A DNA stretch of 64,000 nucleotides from Kribbella sp. CA-293567 (GTDB taxonomy: Bacteria; Actinomycetota; Actinomycetes; Propionibacteriales; Kribbellaceae): contig NZ_CP114065.1 in the NCBI RefSeq assembly GCF_027627575.1, positions 6,200,001 to 6,264,000 on the forward strand, read 5' to 3'. Shown here in pieces: positions 25,922 through 34,748 of the stretch. Position 1 is the stretch's first letter, and each line of letters begins with the position of its first letter. The notes below the pieces were generated by a model. The model was not told the DNA's origin and made no database searches. It saw nothing but the letters and a program-made list of their open reading frames with translations. The translations under genes and the position numbers were made by a program.

Positions 25922-27358
25922 TCAGTAGCGGTAGGCGTCCGACTTGTACGGACCCTCGACCGGAATGCCGAGGTACTCCGCCTGCTCCTTCGACAGCTCG
26001 GTCAGCTTGACCCCGAGCGCGTCGAGGTGCAGCCGGGCGACCATCTCGTCGAGGTGCTTGGGCAGCACGTAGACGTCGGTCGGGTACTCCGCGGTCTTCG
26101 CGAACAGCTCGATCTGCGCCAGCACCTGGTTGGTGAACGAGTTCGACATCACGAACGACGGGTGCCCGGTGGCGTTGCCCAGGTTCAGCAGCCGGCCCTC
26201 GGACAGCACGATCACGGTGTGGCCGTCGGGGAACCGGAACTCGTCGACCTGCGGCTTGATGTTGACCCGCTCGATCCCGACGGTCTTGTAGAGCCCGGCC
26301 ATGTCGATCTCGTTGTCGAAGTGACCGATGTTGCCGACGATCGCCTGGTGCTTCATCTGCGCCATGTGGTCGGCGGTGATGACGTCCTTGTTGCCGGTGG
26401 TGGTGACGAAGATGTCGACGATCCCGACGACGTCCTCGAGGGTGGTGACCTGGTAGCCGTCCATCGCCGCCTGCAGCGCGCAGATCGGGTCGATCTCGGT
26501 GACGATCACCCGGGCGCCCTGGCCACGCAGCGACTCCGCACAGCCCTTGCCGACGTCGCCGTAGCCCGCCACCAGCGCGACCTTGCCGCCGATCAGCACG
26601 TCGGTGGCGCGGTTGATACCGTCGATCAGCGAGTGCCGGCAGCCGTACTTGTTGTCGAACTTCGACTTGGTGACCGAGTCGTTGACGTTGATCGCCGGGA
26701 ACAGCAGCGAGCCGGCCTTGTGCATCTCGTAGAGCCGGTGCACGCCGGTGGTGGTCTCCTCGGTGACACCGAGGATGTTCTGGCCGATGGTGGTCCAGCG
26801 CTGCGGGTCCTCCTGCAGCGACCGGGTCAGCACCGACAGCACGACGCCGTACTCCTCGGACTCCGCCGTCGACGGGTCCGGAACCGCGCCGGCCTTCTCG
26901 AACTCGGTGCCCTTGTGGACCAGCATGGTGGCGTCGCCGCCGTCGTCCAGGATCATGTTCGGACCCTCGTCGCCGGGCCAGCGCAGCGCCTGCTCGGTGC
27001 ACCACCAGTACTCTTCCAGCGTCTCGCCCTTCCAGGCGAAGACCGGGACACCCTGGGGTGCGTCGGCGGTACCGTTCGGGCCGACGACGACCGCCGCGGC
27101 CGCGTGGTCCTGGGTGGAGAAGATGTTGCAGGAGACCCAGCGCACCTCGGCGCCGAGCGCCGTCAGCGTCTCGATCAGGACGGCGGTCTGGATGGTCATG
27201 TGCAGCGAGCCCATGATCCGCGCGCCGGCCAGCGGCTTGCTCTCGCCGTACTGCGCGCGCATCGCCATCAGCCCCGGCATCTCGTGCTCGGCCAGCCGGA
27301 TTTCCTTGCGCCCGAACTCGGCCAAGCCGAGGTCTGCCACCTTGTAGTCGAACGTCAT
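25922..27358 (-). CDS. ahcY: S-adenosylhomocysteine hydrolase
   Basis: AhcY splits S-adenosylhomocysteine into adenosine and homocysteine, relieving product inhibition of methyltransferases and feeding the methionine cycle. The 478-residue protein has the substrate region (MTIQTAVLIETL, SCNIFSTQDHAAAA), the NAD-binding motif AGYGDVGKG, the GNIGHFDNEID block, and the invariant C-terminal KSDAYRY. The length and the roughly 40-residue insert relative to short forms match mycobacterial SahH. It is divergent from a MerR-type regulator across 118 nt. Single-gene unit ended by a bidirectional terminator. Confidence 0.98.
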   Translation of the reverse strand: MTFDYKVADLGLAEFGRKEIRLAEHEMPGLMAMRAQYGESKPLAGARIMGSLHMTIQTAVLIETLTALGAEVRWVSCNIFSTQDHAAAAVVVGPNGTADAPQGVPVFAWKGETLEEYWWCTEQALRWPGDEGPNMILDDGGDATMLVHKGTEFEKAGAVPDPSTAESEEYGVVLSVLTRSLQEDPQRWTTIGQNILGVTEETTTGVHRLYEMHKAGSLLFPAINVNDSVTKSKFDNKYGCRHSLIDGINRATDVLIGGKVALVAGYGDVGKGCAESLRGQGARVIVTEIDPICALQAAMDGYQVTTLEDVVGIVDIFVTTTGNKDVITADHMAQMKHQAIVGNIGHFDNEIDMAGLYKTVGIERVNIKPQVDEFRFPDGHTVIVLSEGRLLNLGNATGHPSFVMSNSFTNQVLAQIELFAKTAEYPTDVYVLPKHLDEMVARLHLDALGVKLTELSKEQAEYLGIPVEGPYKSDAYRY

Positions 27359-27449
27359 ACCGTTGCCGCTCCCCTGGGATGTGGTTGCTTGCTACCGGGA
27401 CGAGCCTAGGGGTTGCGGGGAGGCCGACGGACCGTCGGATCGGCGTTTC

Positions 27450-27477
27450 TGACACCGAAATGTCAGGATTGGTGTCA
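27450..27477. promoter_or_regulatory. Inverted repeats in ahcY-merR divergent region
   Basis: Two overlapping dyads are present: TGACACC (27450-27456) pairs with GGTGTCA (27471-27477), and TGACA (27450-27454) pairs with TGTCA (27461-27465). The right arm touches the ATG of the MerR-type gene. The position suits autoregulation and perhaps control of ahcY. Confidence 0.45.
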
Positions 27478-27845
27478 TGCGCATCACCGAGGCGGCCAAG
27501 AGCCTGGGCACCACCCCCCGAATGCTCCGCTACCGGGAGGCTCTCGGGCTGCTGCCGAGATCCCGGGCGGCCCGCAACTCCCAGCGTCAGTACGACGGCC
27601 GTGACCTCGCGGCGGTCAAGCTCGCCCTCGAACTGGAACGCCGGTACGACGTGACGCCGGCCGCGCTCGCCTTCGCGCTGAAGGCCCTGGCCGAACCGTC
27701 GGTCGCCGCCGACATCCGCGACCTCGGCTACCGCACCGGCCGGCTGACCACGCCGCCGAGCCCGGCCGAGATCGATCGCGAGCGCGCGCTGCGCTGGCTC
27801 GGCCGGTCCGGCACGCTGCCGCCGCCGCACAACCGGCCTCGCTGA
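27477..27845 (+). CDS. MerR-type transcriptional regulator
   Basis: A 122-residue protein with an N-terminal MerR winged helix (MRITEAAKSLGTTPRMLRYREALGLL, then RQYDGRDL in the wing) and a short helical remainder without the long dimerisation coil or cysteine-rich effector site of full MerR proteins. This suggests a minimal regulator of unknown ligand. AGGA lies 8 nt upstream of the ATG. The first codon overlaps a candidate operator. It is divergent from ahcY, so a role in methionine-cycle control is possible but untested. Confidence 0.82.
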   Translation: MRITEAAKSLGTTPRMLRYREALGLLPRSRAARNSQRQYDGRDLAAVKLALELERRYDVTPAALAFALKALAEPSVAADIRDLGYRTGRLTTPPSPAEIDRERALRWLGRSGTLPPPHNRPR

Positions 27846-27864
27846 AGGCCCTCACCCCGAACGA

Positions 27865-27901
27865 CAGGAACCCCCAGCCACCGGGTGGCTGGGGGTTCCT
27901 G
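27865..27901. terminator. Bidirectional terminator hairpin
   Basis: An 18-bp perfect inverted repeat (CAGGAACCCCCAGCCACC and its complement) spans the gap between the convergent merR-type and cation transporter genes. There is no clear T tract, but the stem is very stable. Confidence 0.75.
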
Positions 27902-27911
27902 GCTGAAGCTG

Positions 27912-28871
27912 TCAGTGCGAAGGTGCCTCGGGGACCGCCGGACGCTCTTCGCGGGTGTAGCCCTCGGCGTAGATGTCCGGCTCGAGGTACACGTGCTGGG
28001 ACATCGGCTCGGCCTCGCGGACGGCTCGCTCGGCCGCGTTGATGGTCTCGGCGATGGTGGCCGCGTCGGCGTCGGCGGGGACGCCGACCTTGGCGGCCAC
28101 CAGCACCTCCTCCGGACCCAGGTGCAGGGTCTTGAGGTGGATCAGGCGCTGGACGCCGGGGGTGTTCTCGATCGCCGCGACGATCTTCTGCTGCGCCTCG
28201 CGGGTCGCCGACTCACCCAGCAGCAGCGACTTCATCTCGATCGCCAGGAAGATCGCGACCACTACCAGCAGCGCGCCGATCGCCATCGAGCCGAGTCCGT
28301 CGTAGATCCCGTTGCCGGTGACGAGTGTCAGGCTGACGCCGATCAGCGCCAGGATCAGACCCATCAGCGCGGCGAAGTCCTCCAGCAGGATCACCGGCAG
28401 CTCCGGCGAGCGGGCATTGCGGATGAACCGCATCCAGCCGACGGTGCCGCGAATCTTGTTCGCCTCGATGATCGCGACCCGGAACGAGAACGTCTCCATG
28501 ATGATCGCGGCCACCAGCACCACGACCGGGACCCATTTCCAGTTGTCGATCGCGTGCGGGTCGTGCACCTTGTGGTAGCCCTCGTACAGCGCGAACAGAC
28601 CACCGACGCTGAACAGCACGATCGCGACGATGAACGAGTAGACGTACCGTTCCCGCCCGAACCCGAACTGGTGCAGCTCGTCGGCCTGGCGCTTGGCCCG
28701 CTTCGACCCGACCAGCAGCAGCACCTGGTTCCCGGCGTCGGCCAGGGAGTGGATCGCCTCGGCCAGCATGGAGGCGGACTGGGTCAGCCCCCAGGCAGCG
28801 AATTTCGTGATCGCGATACCGGTGTTCGCCAGTAGTGCCGCGACGACGGCTTTGTTACCGCCACCAGCCAT
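27912..28871 (-). CDS. Cation diffusion facilitator family transporter
   Basis: CDF proteins export divalent metals such as Zn2+ or Mn2+ in exchange for protons. The 319-residue protein has six membrane helices, the first two with SASMLAEAIHSLADAGNQVLLLVG, which provides the His/Asp metal site, and the helix V segment LLEDFAALMGLILALIG with Glu-Asp. A cytoplasmic C-terminal ferredoxin-like domain follows. The family branch resembles the SLC30A9-like group. GGAGG lies upstream of the ATG. It is 30 nt downstream of manA and appears to be the last gene of the mannose-phosphate operon; Mn2+/Zn2+ dependence of phosphomannose isomerase may explain the link, but this is inference. Confidence 0.9.
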   Translation of the reverse strand: MAGGGNKAVVAALLANTGIAITKFAAWGLTQSASMLAEAIHSLADAGNQVLLLVGSKRAKRQADELHQFGFGRERYVYSFIVAIVLFSVGGLFALYEGYHKVHDPHAIDNWKWVPVVVLVAAIIMETFSFRVAIIEANKIRGTVGWMRFIRNARSPELPVILLEDFAALMGLILALIGVSLTLVTGNGIYDGLGSMAIGALLVVVAIFLAIEMKSLLLGESATREAQQKIVAAIENTPGVQRLIHLKTLHLGPEEVLVAAKVGVPADADAATIAETINAAERAVREAEPMSQHVYLEPDIYAEGYTREERPAVPEAPSH

Positions 28872-28901
28872 GTTCGTTGTCCTCCGGAGAGCGCAGGGGA
28901 A

Positions 28902-30068
28902 TCAGCGAGCGGACACGACGAACGCCGTGCCGGAACCACGCAATGTACAGGGTCCTTCGGGTCCACGAAGAAACGCGGACTGACCGGCGGACAACGCCAC
29001 CGGCTTTTCGGTGCCGTCGGCACTCACTGTGGCCGAACCGTCCACACACGCGACGATTCTCGGTCCCTCGGCGGCCACCTCGAGGTCACCGTCGGCCAGG
29101 TCCACCCGCCGGACGGTGAAGTAGTCGCAGCCGGTCTCGTACGCCGTCACGCCCGGCGCGATCTCGGTGCCCAGCAGCACCGGTGACGCCAGCGGCTCGA
29201 AGTCGACCACCGACACCAGCTCCGGTACGTCGACGTGCTTGCGCGTCAGCCCGCCGCGCAGAACGTTGTCCGAGTTCGCCATCACCTCGAACCCCGTGCC
29301 GTGCAGATAGGCGTGCACGTTGCCGGCCGGCAGATAGACCGCGTCGAACCGCTCGAGCCGGACGCGGTTCAGCAGCAACGCGGCCAGTACTCCCGGGTCG
29401 TCCGGGAACTCGTCGCAGAGCCGCGTCAGCGACTCGGTCTCCAGCGCGAACTCGGCGCCTTCGTATGCCCGGCAGGCCGAACCGAGAGCGGCCACCAACG
29501 GCCGGATCGCATCCCGGTCGGTGCTCATGAAGGTGGTGAAGGCTTCCTGCAGTCTGCCCTGGAGCAGCAGTTCCCGCAGTTCGTCCAGTACGCCGAGCGC
29601 CTCGAGCAGCGCCACCGAAGCGGCCACCGGCCGGAACCCCACCAGCGCGTCGAACGGCCCGAGGGCGATCAGGATCTCCGGCTTCGGCCACGAGTCCTTG
29701 TAGTTGCGGTCCCCCGCGTCGCGCGGGATGCCCGCGGCCTCGTCCCGCGCGAAGCCGTCCACGGCCTGCTCCCGCGAGGGGTGCGCCTGGATCGACAACG
29801 GCTGCTCGGCGGCCAGGATCTTCGCCAGGAAAGGGAACCGCCCCTCGAACGCGGCGGCGGTCTCCTTCCCCAGCACGCCTTCGGCGTCCGCGGAGACCAG
29901 GTCGAACAACGACTCACCCGACGGCAGCACGGAGGGCGCCGACTCGTGCGCGCCCATCCACATCTCGGCCTGCGGCCGGCCGTCCGGTTCCATCCCGATC
30001 AGCTCGGGGATCGCCGTCCGCGATCCCCAGGCGTAGTCGCGGACGGTGTTCTGAAGCCGAACTACCAC
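28902..30068 (-). CDS. manA: Mannose-6-phosphate isomerase, class I
   Basis: ManA interconverts fructose-6-phosphate and mannose-6-phosphate, the entry to GDP-mannose for mannosylated lipids and proteins. The 388-residue cupin enzyme keeps the zinc ligands of the type I family: Gln and His in SIQAHPS, Glu in WPKPEIL, and His in GNVHAYLHG. The usual NHKPE motif appears here as WPKPE, a variation around the Glu ligand. The C-terminal cupin strand with VACVDGSATV is present. GTG start overlapping the SIS gene stop by 7 nt, so translation is coupled. Confidence 0.95.
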   Translation of the reverse strand: MVVRLQNTVRDYAWGSRTAIPELIGMEPDGRPQAEMWMGAHESAPSVLPSGESLFDLVSADAEGVLGKETAAAFEGRFPFLAKILAAEQPLSIQAHPSREQAVDGFARDEAAGIPRDAGDRNYKDSWPKPEILIALGPFDALVGFRPVAASVALLEALGVLDELRELLLQGRLQEAFTTFMSTDRDAIRPLVAALGSACRAYEGAEFALETESLTRLCDEFPDDPGVLAALLLNRVRLERFDAVYLPAGNVHAYLHGTGFEVMANSDNVLRGGLTRKHVDVPELVSVVDFEPLASPVLLGTEIAPGVTAYETGCDYFTVRRVDLADGDLEVAAEGPRIVACVDGSATVSADGTEKPVALSAGQSAFLRGPEGPCTLRGSGTAFVVSAR

Positions 30069-31150
30069 GCCGGGTCCTCCGCGGGGTTGCCTGCGCCGGC
30101 CGAAGTCGGTGCCTGGTCAGCCCTCGGGGTGCCGTAGCGGCCCAGCCCGATGCCCAGGTACGCCGCGGCGTACCGGCCGTGCTGCGTCAGGGCGGCGTAC
30201 CGGGCGACATCGGTGCCGTTCGCCTGCCGCACCACGTGCACCCGGACGTCGTGGCGCTCTGCCTTCTCCTCGAGCTGGCGACGGTGCTCGGCGACGCCTG
30301 CGTCCTCGACACCGTCGTCCAGGATGACCAGGCCGGGCCGAAGCTCCTCCGGCTTGTCGAAGGGGTCCGCGAAGACGTCACGCGGCGGCTGGTTCGCCAG
30401 CACGGGCAGCAGGTGCCCGCAGTCGGCGGCGAGCGCCGGGCGGCCACTGGCGAGCCGCACTGCTTCCACCACCCGTCGAGCGGCTCGAGCCGCCAGCACA
30501 GAGCCGCCCCACACCAGCGGCATCGCATCGGCCAGCATCAGGGCCAGGTCCTTGGCAGGGTTCGATGCCAGGTCGAGGTTGGGCGAGCACTCGATCGCGA
30601 CCTCGTCGAGCATCTCTGCCACCGCCTTGGCGTCGACAGCAGGGCCGAGCTCCATCTGGTGAAGCCCCTGCAGCACGGCGACAGCAGCAGCCAACTGGTC
30701 GTCGGACTGCGAGGGCAGCCGCACTGCGTGCCGTGAACCGGCCGAGGCAACAGCCACCGGCGAGTCGGGCGGAGAGGCGACCATCAGCCCGCAGCCGCGG
30801 CGTACGGCCTCGGAGGCAGCGGACACCGCGCCGGGATCGTCGTCCGAGCCGCCCAGCACGACCACCAGGTCGAGCGGGCTGGCCCAGCCGGGGAGACCGG
30901 GACCGGGCCAGGCGACGAACGGCACGGGGCAGACCGGTTCGAGCACCGCACGGACCAGCCGGGCGTCGCGGCCGGCGGCGACGATCGCCCGCGGGCGGAA
31001 GCCGTCGGTGGCGAGCTGGGACAGGGTTTCGTCGGAGGCCTCGAGCTCGGCCCGGACCCGCGCGCCCGCGCCGGCCAGCCGGCGGAGCAGGTGGTCGGAG
31101 GCCGCCAGGGCGGCCGGGTCGTCCAGCCGTGAATCGTCGAAGAGGCTCAT
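30062..31150 (-). CDS. SIS domain protein, phosphosugar isomerase-like
   Basis: A 362-residue protein related to the bifunctional phosphoglucose/phosphomannose isomerase family, with an N-terminal SIS-like domain (AIVAAGRDARLVRAVLEP; LDLVVVLGGSDDDPGAV) and a second isomerase half (LPLVWGGSVLAARAARRVVEA). Mycobacteria carry the same gene between pmm and manA. Several canonical catalytic residues of the bifunctional isomerase are not obvious to me, and the isomerase role is taken by ManA next door, so this may be a regulatory or divergent homologue. Start ATG 31150 overlaps the Trm112 stop by 4 nt. Confidence 0.8.
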   Translation of the reverse strand: MSLFDDSRLDDPAALAASDHLLRRLAGAGARVRAELEASDETLSQLATDGFRPRAIVAAGRDARLVRAVLEPVCPVPFVAWPGPGLPGWASPLDLVVVLGGSDDDPGAVSAASEAVRRGCGLMVASPPDSPVAVASAGSRHAVRLPSQSDDQLAAAVAVLQGLHQMELGPAVDAKAVAEMLDEVAIECSPNLDLASNPAKDLALMLADAMPLVWGGSVLAARAARRVVEAVRLASGRPALAADCGHLLPVLANQPPRDVFADPFDKPEELRPGLVILDDGVEDAGVAEHRRQLEEKAERHDVRVHVVRQANGTDVARYAALTQHGRYAAAYLGIGLGRYGTPRADQAPTSAGAGNPAEDPAW

Positions 31151-31362
31151 CGGTTGCCTTCTGCCCCGCCGTCCAGGGTCGGGCGCGCCTCGTCGATCAG
31201 CAGCACCGGGATGTCGTCGCGGACCGGGTAGGCCAGCGCGCAGGTCGCGTTGGTACAGATCAGTTCGCTCGCCTCGTCGTCCACCCGGAACTCCGACCGG
31301 CACTTCGGACAGACCAGGATGCTGAGCAGGTCGGGGTCCAGGTTCAGATTGGTGGCAGTCAT
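31147..31362 (-). CDS. Trm112-family zinc-binding protein
   Basis: A 71-residue small protein with a zinc ribbon (CPKCRSEF and a second pair around ICTNATC) and the conserved end YPVRDDIPVLLIDEA. In eukaryotes and archaea Trm112 activates methyltransferases. In actinobacteria it is a conserved small gene in the pmm-manA operon with no known partner. The ATG is directly adjacent to the pmm stop and its own stop overlaps the SIS gene start. Confidence 0.9.
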   Translation of the reverse strand: MTATNLNLDPDLLSILVCPKCRSEFRVDDEASELICTNATCALAYPVRDDIPVLLIDEARPTLDGGAEGNR

Positions 31363-32766
31363 CTAGTTTCCTTGTTCTTCCGGTGCACCGGTGATCAGGG
31401 CCAGTACTTCGTCGCGGATCCGCTCCATCGTGGCGGCGTCCGCGGCCTCGACGTTGAGCCGCAGCAACGGCTCGGTGTTCGACGCGCGCACGTTGAACCA
31501 CCAGTCTCCGCCATTTTCTCCGCCGCTGGTGATCGTCAGGCCGTCCAGGTGGTCAACGGTAATGCCCGCCCGGTCGCCGTAGGTGTCCTCGATCGCCGCG
31601 ACCGTGGCGGCGACGTCGTCGACCCGGCTGTTGAGCTCGCCGGAGGCGACGTACCGCTCGTAGATCGAGAACAGCTCCGAGGCCGGCCGGTCCTGCTCAC
31701 CGAGCGCCGCGAGCACGTGCAGTGCCGCGAGCATGCCGGTGTCGGCCCGCCAGAAGTCCCGGAAGTAGTAGTGGGCGGAGTGCTCGCCACCGAAGACCGC
31801 GTCGGTCTCGGCCATCTTCTGCTTGATGTTGGAGTGCCCGACCCGGGTCCGCACCGGCACCCCGCCGTGCTCGGCGACCAGCTCCGGCACCGCCCTGGAG
31901 GTGATCAGGTTGTGCAGGATGGTCGAACCCGGGTGCTTGGCCAGCTCCCGGACGGCGACCGCGCCGGTGATCGCGCTCGGCGAGATCGCGTCGCCCTTCT
32001 CGTCCACCACGAAGCAGCGGTCCGCGTCGCCGTCGAAGGCCAGCCCGAGGTCGGCGCCGGTCTCCCGCACCTTCGCCTGCAGGTCGACCAGGTTCTTCGG
32101 GTCCAGCGGGTTCGCCTCGTGGTTCGGGAAGTTGCCGTCCAGCTCGAAGTACAGCGGCAGGATCTCGACCGGGCCGGTGGCGAAGACGGCCGGCACGGTG
32201 TGCCCGCCCATCCCGTTGCCGGCGTCCACGACGACCTTCAACGGCCGGATGCCGGTCAGGTCGACCAGGTCGTTCAGGTGATCGGCGTACGCCGTCAGCA
32301 GGTCCTTCTGCTTCACGTGCCCCGGTACGGCGACCGGCGAGAGCCCGTCGATCAGGGTCTTGGCGACCAGGTCCGCGACGTCCCGCAGGCCCGACTCCGC
32401 ACCGACCGGTGAGGCGCCCGCGCGGCACATCTTGATCCCGTTGTACTTCGCCGGGTTGTGGCTGGCGGTGAACATCGCACCGGGCAGGTCGAGCCGCCCG
32501 GACGCGAAGTACAGCTGGTCGGTGGAGGCCAGCCCGATGTCGATCACGTCGGCCCCGGTGCTGGTCACCCCCTCGGCGAAGGCGGCGGCCAGGCCGGGGC
32601 TCGACGGACGCATGTCGTAGCCGATCACCACGGCTCCCGGACCGGCGAGAACGTCCAGGACCTCGACGAAGGCCGCCCCGGCTGCCCGGGCCACCGCCTC
32701 GTCCAGCTCGTCCGGGACGACGCCTCGCACGTCGTACGCCTTGAAGATCGCCGCTACGTCAGCCAT
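31363..32766 (-). CDS. manB: Phosphomannomutase/phosphoglucomutase
   Basis: Converts mannose-6-phosphate to mannose-1-phosphate (and often glucose-6-phosphate to glucose-1-phosphate). The 467-residue alpha-D-phosphohexomutase has the phosphoserine loop TASHNPA with Ser102, the Mg-binding DGDADRC loop near residue 245, and the sugar-specificity segment GGEHSAHYYFRDFWRAD. The C-terminal phosphate-binding region RASNTEPLLRLNVEA is intact. It heads the operon pmm, trm112, SIS, manA, CDF. With manC at 45.7 kb it supplies GDP-mannose. In M. tuberculosis the equivalent is called pmmA; manB is used here for the enzyme. Confidence 0.95.
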   Translation of the reverse strand: MADVAAIFKAYDVRGVVPDELDEAVARAAGAAFVEVLDVLAGPGAVVIGYDMRPSSPGLAAAFAEGVTSTGADVIDIGLASTDQLYFASGRLDLPGAMFTASHNPAKYNGIKMCRAGASPVGAESGLRDVADLVAKTLIDGLSPVAVPGHVKQKDLLTAYADHLNDLVDLTGIRPLKVVVDAGNGMGGHTVPAVFATGPVEILPLYFELDGNFPNHEANPLDPKNLVDLQAKVRETGADLGLAFDGDADRCFVVDEKGDAISPSAITGAVAVRELAKHPGSTILHNLITSRAVPELVAEHGGVPVRTRVGHSNIKQKMAETDAVFGGEHSAHYYFRDFWRADTGMLAALHVLAALGEQDRPASELFSIYERYVASGELNSRVDDVAATVAAIEDTYGDRAGITVDHLDGLTITSGGENGGDWWFNVRASNTEPLLRLNVEAADAATMERIRDEVLALITGAPEEQGN

Positions 32767-32803
32767 GCGTGGACCTTATCTGGCCCGGCCCCGATCCCGT
32801 GTT

Positions 32804-33538
32804 TCAGGATGTTTCGAACCAACCGGGTGTTGCCCGGTGGTGCACGTCGGGCAGCTTCCGCTCGACCACCGGCGCGGCCCAGCGGACCGCGTTGGCCAGG
32901 ATCTGCCGCACCTCCGGCTGGTGGTACGTCGGGTACTCCTGGTCGCCCGGCCGGAAGTAGAAGACCCGGCCCTGACCACGGCGATAGCAGCAGCCGGAGC
33001 GGAACACCTCGCCGCCGGAGAACGAGCTGACGAAGACCAGCTCGTCGGGCTGCGGTACGTCGAACAGCTCGCCGTACATCTCCTCCTGCGGAATCACCAG
33101 CGGATGCGGTACGCCGGCCGCGATCGGGTGGCCGGCCGCGACCGTCCAGAGCAGCTCGCGGTCGTTCTCCGAGCGCCAGTCGAGCGAACAGGTGGTGCCC
33201 ATCAGCCGCTTGAAGATCTTCGAGAAGTGCGCCGAGTGCAACGCGATCAGGCCCATCCCGGACAGCACCGCCTGCTGCACCCGGTCGACCACGGCGTCGT
33301 CCACGTCGCCGTGCGCGCGGTGCCCCCACCAGGTGAGCACGTCGGTGTCGGCGAGCACCTCGTCGGTCAGCCCGTGCTCGGGCTGCTGCAACCACGCCGT
33401 CCGGACCTCGACCTCTTCGCCGAGCAGGGACCGCAGGCCGGCCGCGATCGTCTCGTGCATGGTGTCCGGATAGATCTTCTGCACCGCGGCGTCGTCCTGC
33501 TCGTGGACGTTCTCGCCCCAGACGGTGACCCTAATCAT
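32804..33538 (-). CDS. ThuA domain protein
   Basis: A 244-residue member of the ThuA/trehalose utilisation family, a class I glutamine amidotransferase-like fold found with sugar oxidation genes. Recognisable segments are VTVWGENVHE, DVLTWWGHRAHGDVDDAVVDRV, MGLIALHSAHFSKIFKRLMGT and the C-terminal RPGDQEYPTYH. ThuA and ThuB (a Gfo/Idh protein) together oxidise disaccharides to 3-keto derivatives in rhizobia. Here the gene overlaps the preceding Gfo/Idh gene by 8 nt, forming the same pair. Confidence 0.9.
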   Translation of the reverse strand: MIRVTVWGENVHEQDDAAVQKIYPDTMHETIAAGLRSLLGEEVEVRTAWLQQPEHGLTDEVLADTDVLTWWGHRAHGDVDDAVVDRVQQAVLSGMGLIALHSAHFSKIFKRLMGTTCSLDWRSENDRELLWTVAAGHPIAAGVPHPLVIPQEEMYGELFDVPQPDELVFVSSFSGGEVFRSGCCYRRGQGRVFYFRPGDQEYPTYHQPEVRQILANAVRWAAPVVERKLPDVHHRATPGWFETS

Positions 33539-34619
33539 TGAGCACTACCTCTCGTCCGGCCTTCGCCGAGGCGTAGGCGGCGTCGATGACCTGGGTGCGC
33601 GCGAGCGCCTCCGAGCCGTTGTGGTCCGACCAGTCGCCGGCCCGCACGATCGCGACGAACTCGCTGACCACCGCGCGGTGGCCGAGCCCGGGGCCGGTGG
33701 CCGGACGGACCTCGGCGGGCACGCCGCCGACGTCGGTGAAGATCTTCAGGGTGTCGGTGTTCGTGTAGTCCTGGACGTCGATCTTGGCGCCGCCCTCGGT
33801 CCCGAACAGCTCGATCCCGAAGTTGTCGCCGGGCGCCCGGTAGGTCGCCCAGCTGGTCTCCAGCTGCAGCGCCCCGCCACCTTCCAGCCGCAGGTACGCC
33901 GTGGCCAGGTCCTCCACCTCGAACTTCGCGCCCAGGGTGTCGACGGTCGGCCGGACCACGCTGCTCACACTGCCGCGGCCGCGCGGGCCCAGCTCGGCGA
34001 AGGTGCTCGCGCTGACCGTGGTCACCTTCGGCTCGTTCATCAGGTAGAGCGCCATGTCCAGGATGTGCACGCCGAGGTCGATCAGCGGGCCGCCACCGGA
34101 CAGCTCGCTGTTGGTGAACCAGCCACCCATCCCGGGGATGCCGTTGCGGCGCATCCAGTGCGCCTTTGCGTAGTAGATCCGCCCGAGCAGGCCCTCGTCG
34201 ATCTGATGCTTGAGGGTGGCGACGTCACCGCGCTCGCGGTGGTTGAAGACCACCTTGAGCACCCGGCCGGCCTTCTTGGCGGCCTCCGTCATCGCAGTAC
34301 CCTCCGCGACCGTCCTGGCCAGCGGTTTCTCGCAGAGCACGTGCAGCCCGCGCTCCAGCGCCGCCAGCGCGATCGGCGCGTGCAGCTGCGTCGGCGTACC
34401 GATGCTGACGGCGTCCAGGCCGTCGGTGGCGAGCAGGTCCTCCCAGTTCTCGAAGAGGTTGGGCACCTGGTGCTTGGCGCCGAGGCTCTTCAGGATGTCC
34501 GTCTCGAGCCCCGCGAGCGCCACTACCTCGACGCCGGGCAACTCCGAGAACGCTTCCAGCGCGGTTCGCCCGGCGAAGCCGAGACCAACCACTCCGACCC
34601 GTAGTTTTTGATCGTTCAC
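33531..34619 (-). CDS. Gfo/Idh/MocA family oxidoreductase (ThuB-like)
   Basis: A 362-residue NAD(P)-dependent sugar dehydrogenase. The N-terminal Rossmann motif is VGVVGLGFAGRTAL, the family motif CEKPLA with the catalytic-region Lys is near residue 96, and the C-terminal alpha/beta substrate domain includes GGPLIDLGVHILDMALYL. It shares an 8-nt overlap with the downstream thuA-like gene, so the two act together, probably in keto-sugar formation or breakdown. A perfect 10-bp palindrome lies 27 nt upstream of the start. Confidence 0.92.
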   Translation of the reverse strand: MNDQKLRVGVVGLGFAGRTALEAFSELPGVEVVALAGLETDILKSLGAKHQVPNLFENWEDLLATDGLDAVSIGTPTQLHAPIALAALERGLHVLCEKPLARTVAEGTAMTEAAKKAGRVLKVVFNHRERGDVATLKHQIDEGLLGRIYYAKAHWMRRNGIPGMGGWFTNSELSGGGPLIDLGVHILDMALYLMNEPKVTTVSASTFAELGPRGRGSVSSVVRPTVDTLGAKFEVEDLATAYLRLEGGGALQLETSWATYRAPGDNFGIELFGTEGGAKIDVQDYTNTDTLKIFTDVGGVPAEVRPATGPGLGHRAVVSEFVAIVRAGDWSDHNGSEALARTQVIDAAYASAKAGREVVLND

Positions 34620-34645
34620 ACCGAGGAGTCTTGTCAGTACCTGAC

Positions 34646-34655
34646 TGACCGGTCA
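34646..34655. promoter_or_regulatory. Palindrome upstream of Gfo/Idh-ThuA operon
   Basis: TGACCGGTCA is a perfect 10-bp palindrome 27 nt before the start of the Gfo/Idh gene; on the minus strand it forms TTGACC, a possible -35 element. It could be an operator for a sugar-responsive repressor. Confidence 0.35.
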
Positions 34656-34693
34656 ACCTCATCCCACGTGACGAAACACATTCGCACATCAAA

Positions 34694-34735
34694 AACCGGC
34701 GACGGCCCGAGTTGTGGCTCGGGCCGGCGCCGGTT
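34694..34735 (-). terminator. Intrinsic terminator of secreted protein gene
   Basis: The stem AACCGGCG..GGCCCGAG pairs with CTCGGGCC..CGCCGGTT and is followed on the minus strand by TTTTTGATG. This is a classic rho-independent terminator just after the stop at 34749. Confidence 0.9.
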
Positions 34736-34748
34736 CCCCCAGGTTCTG

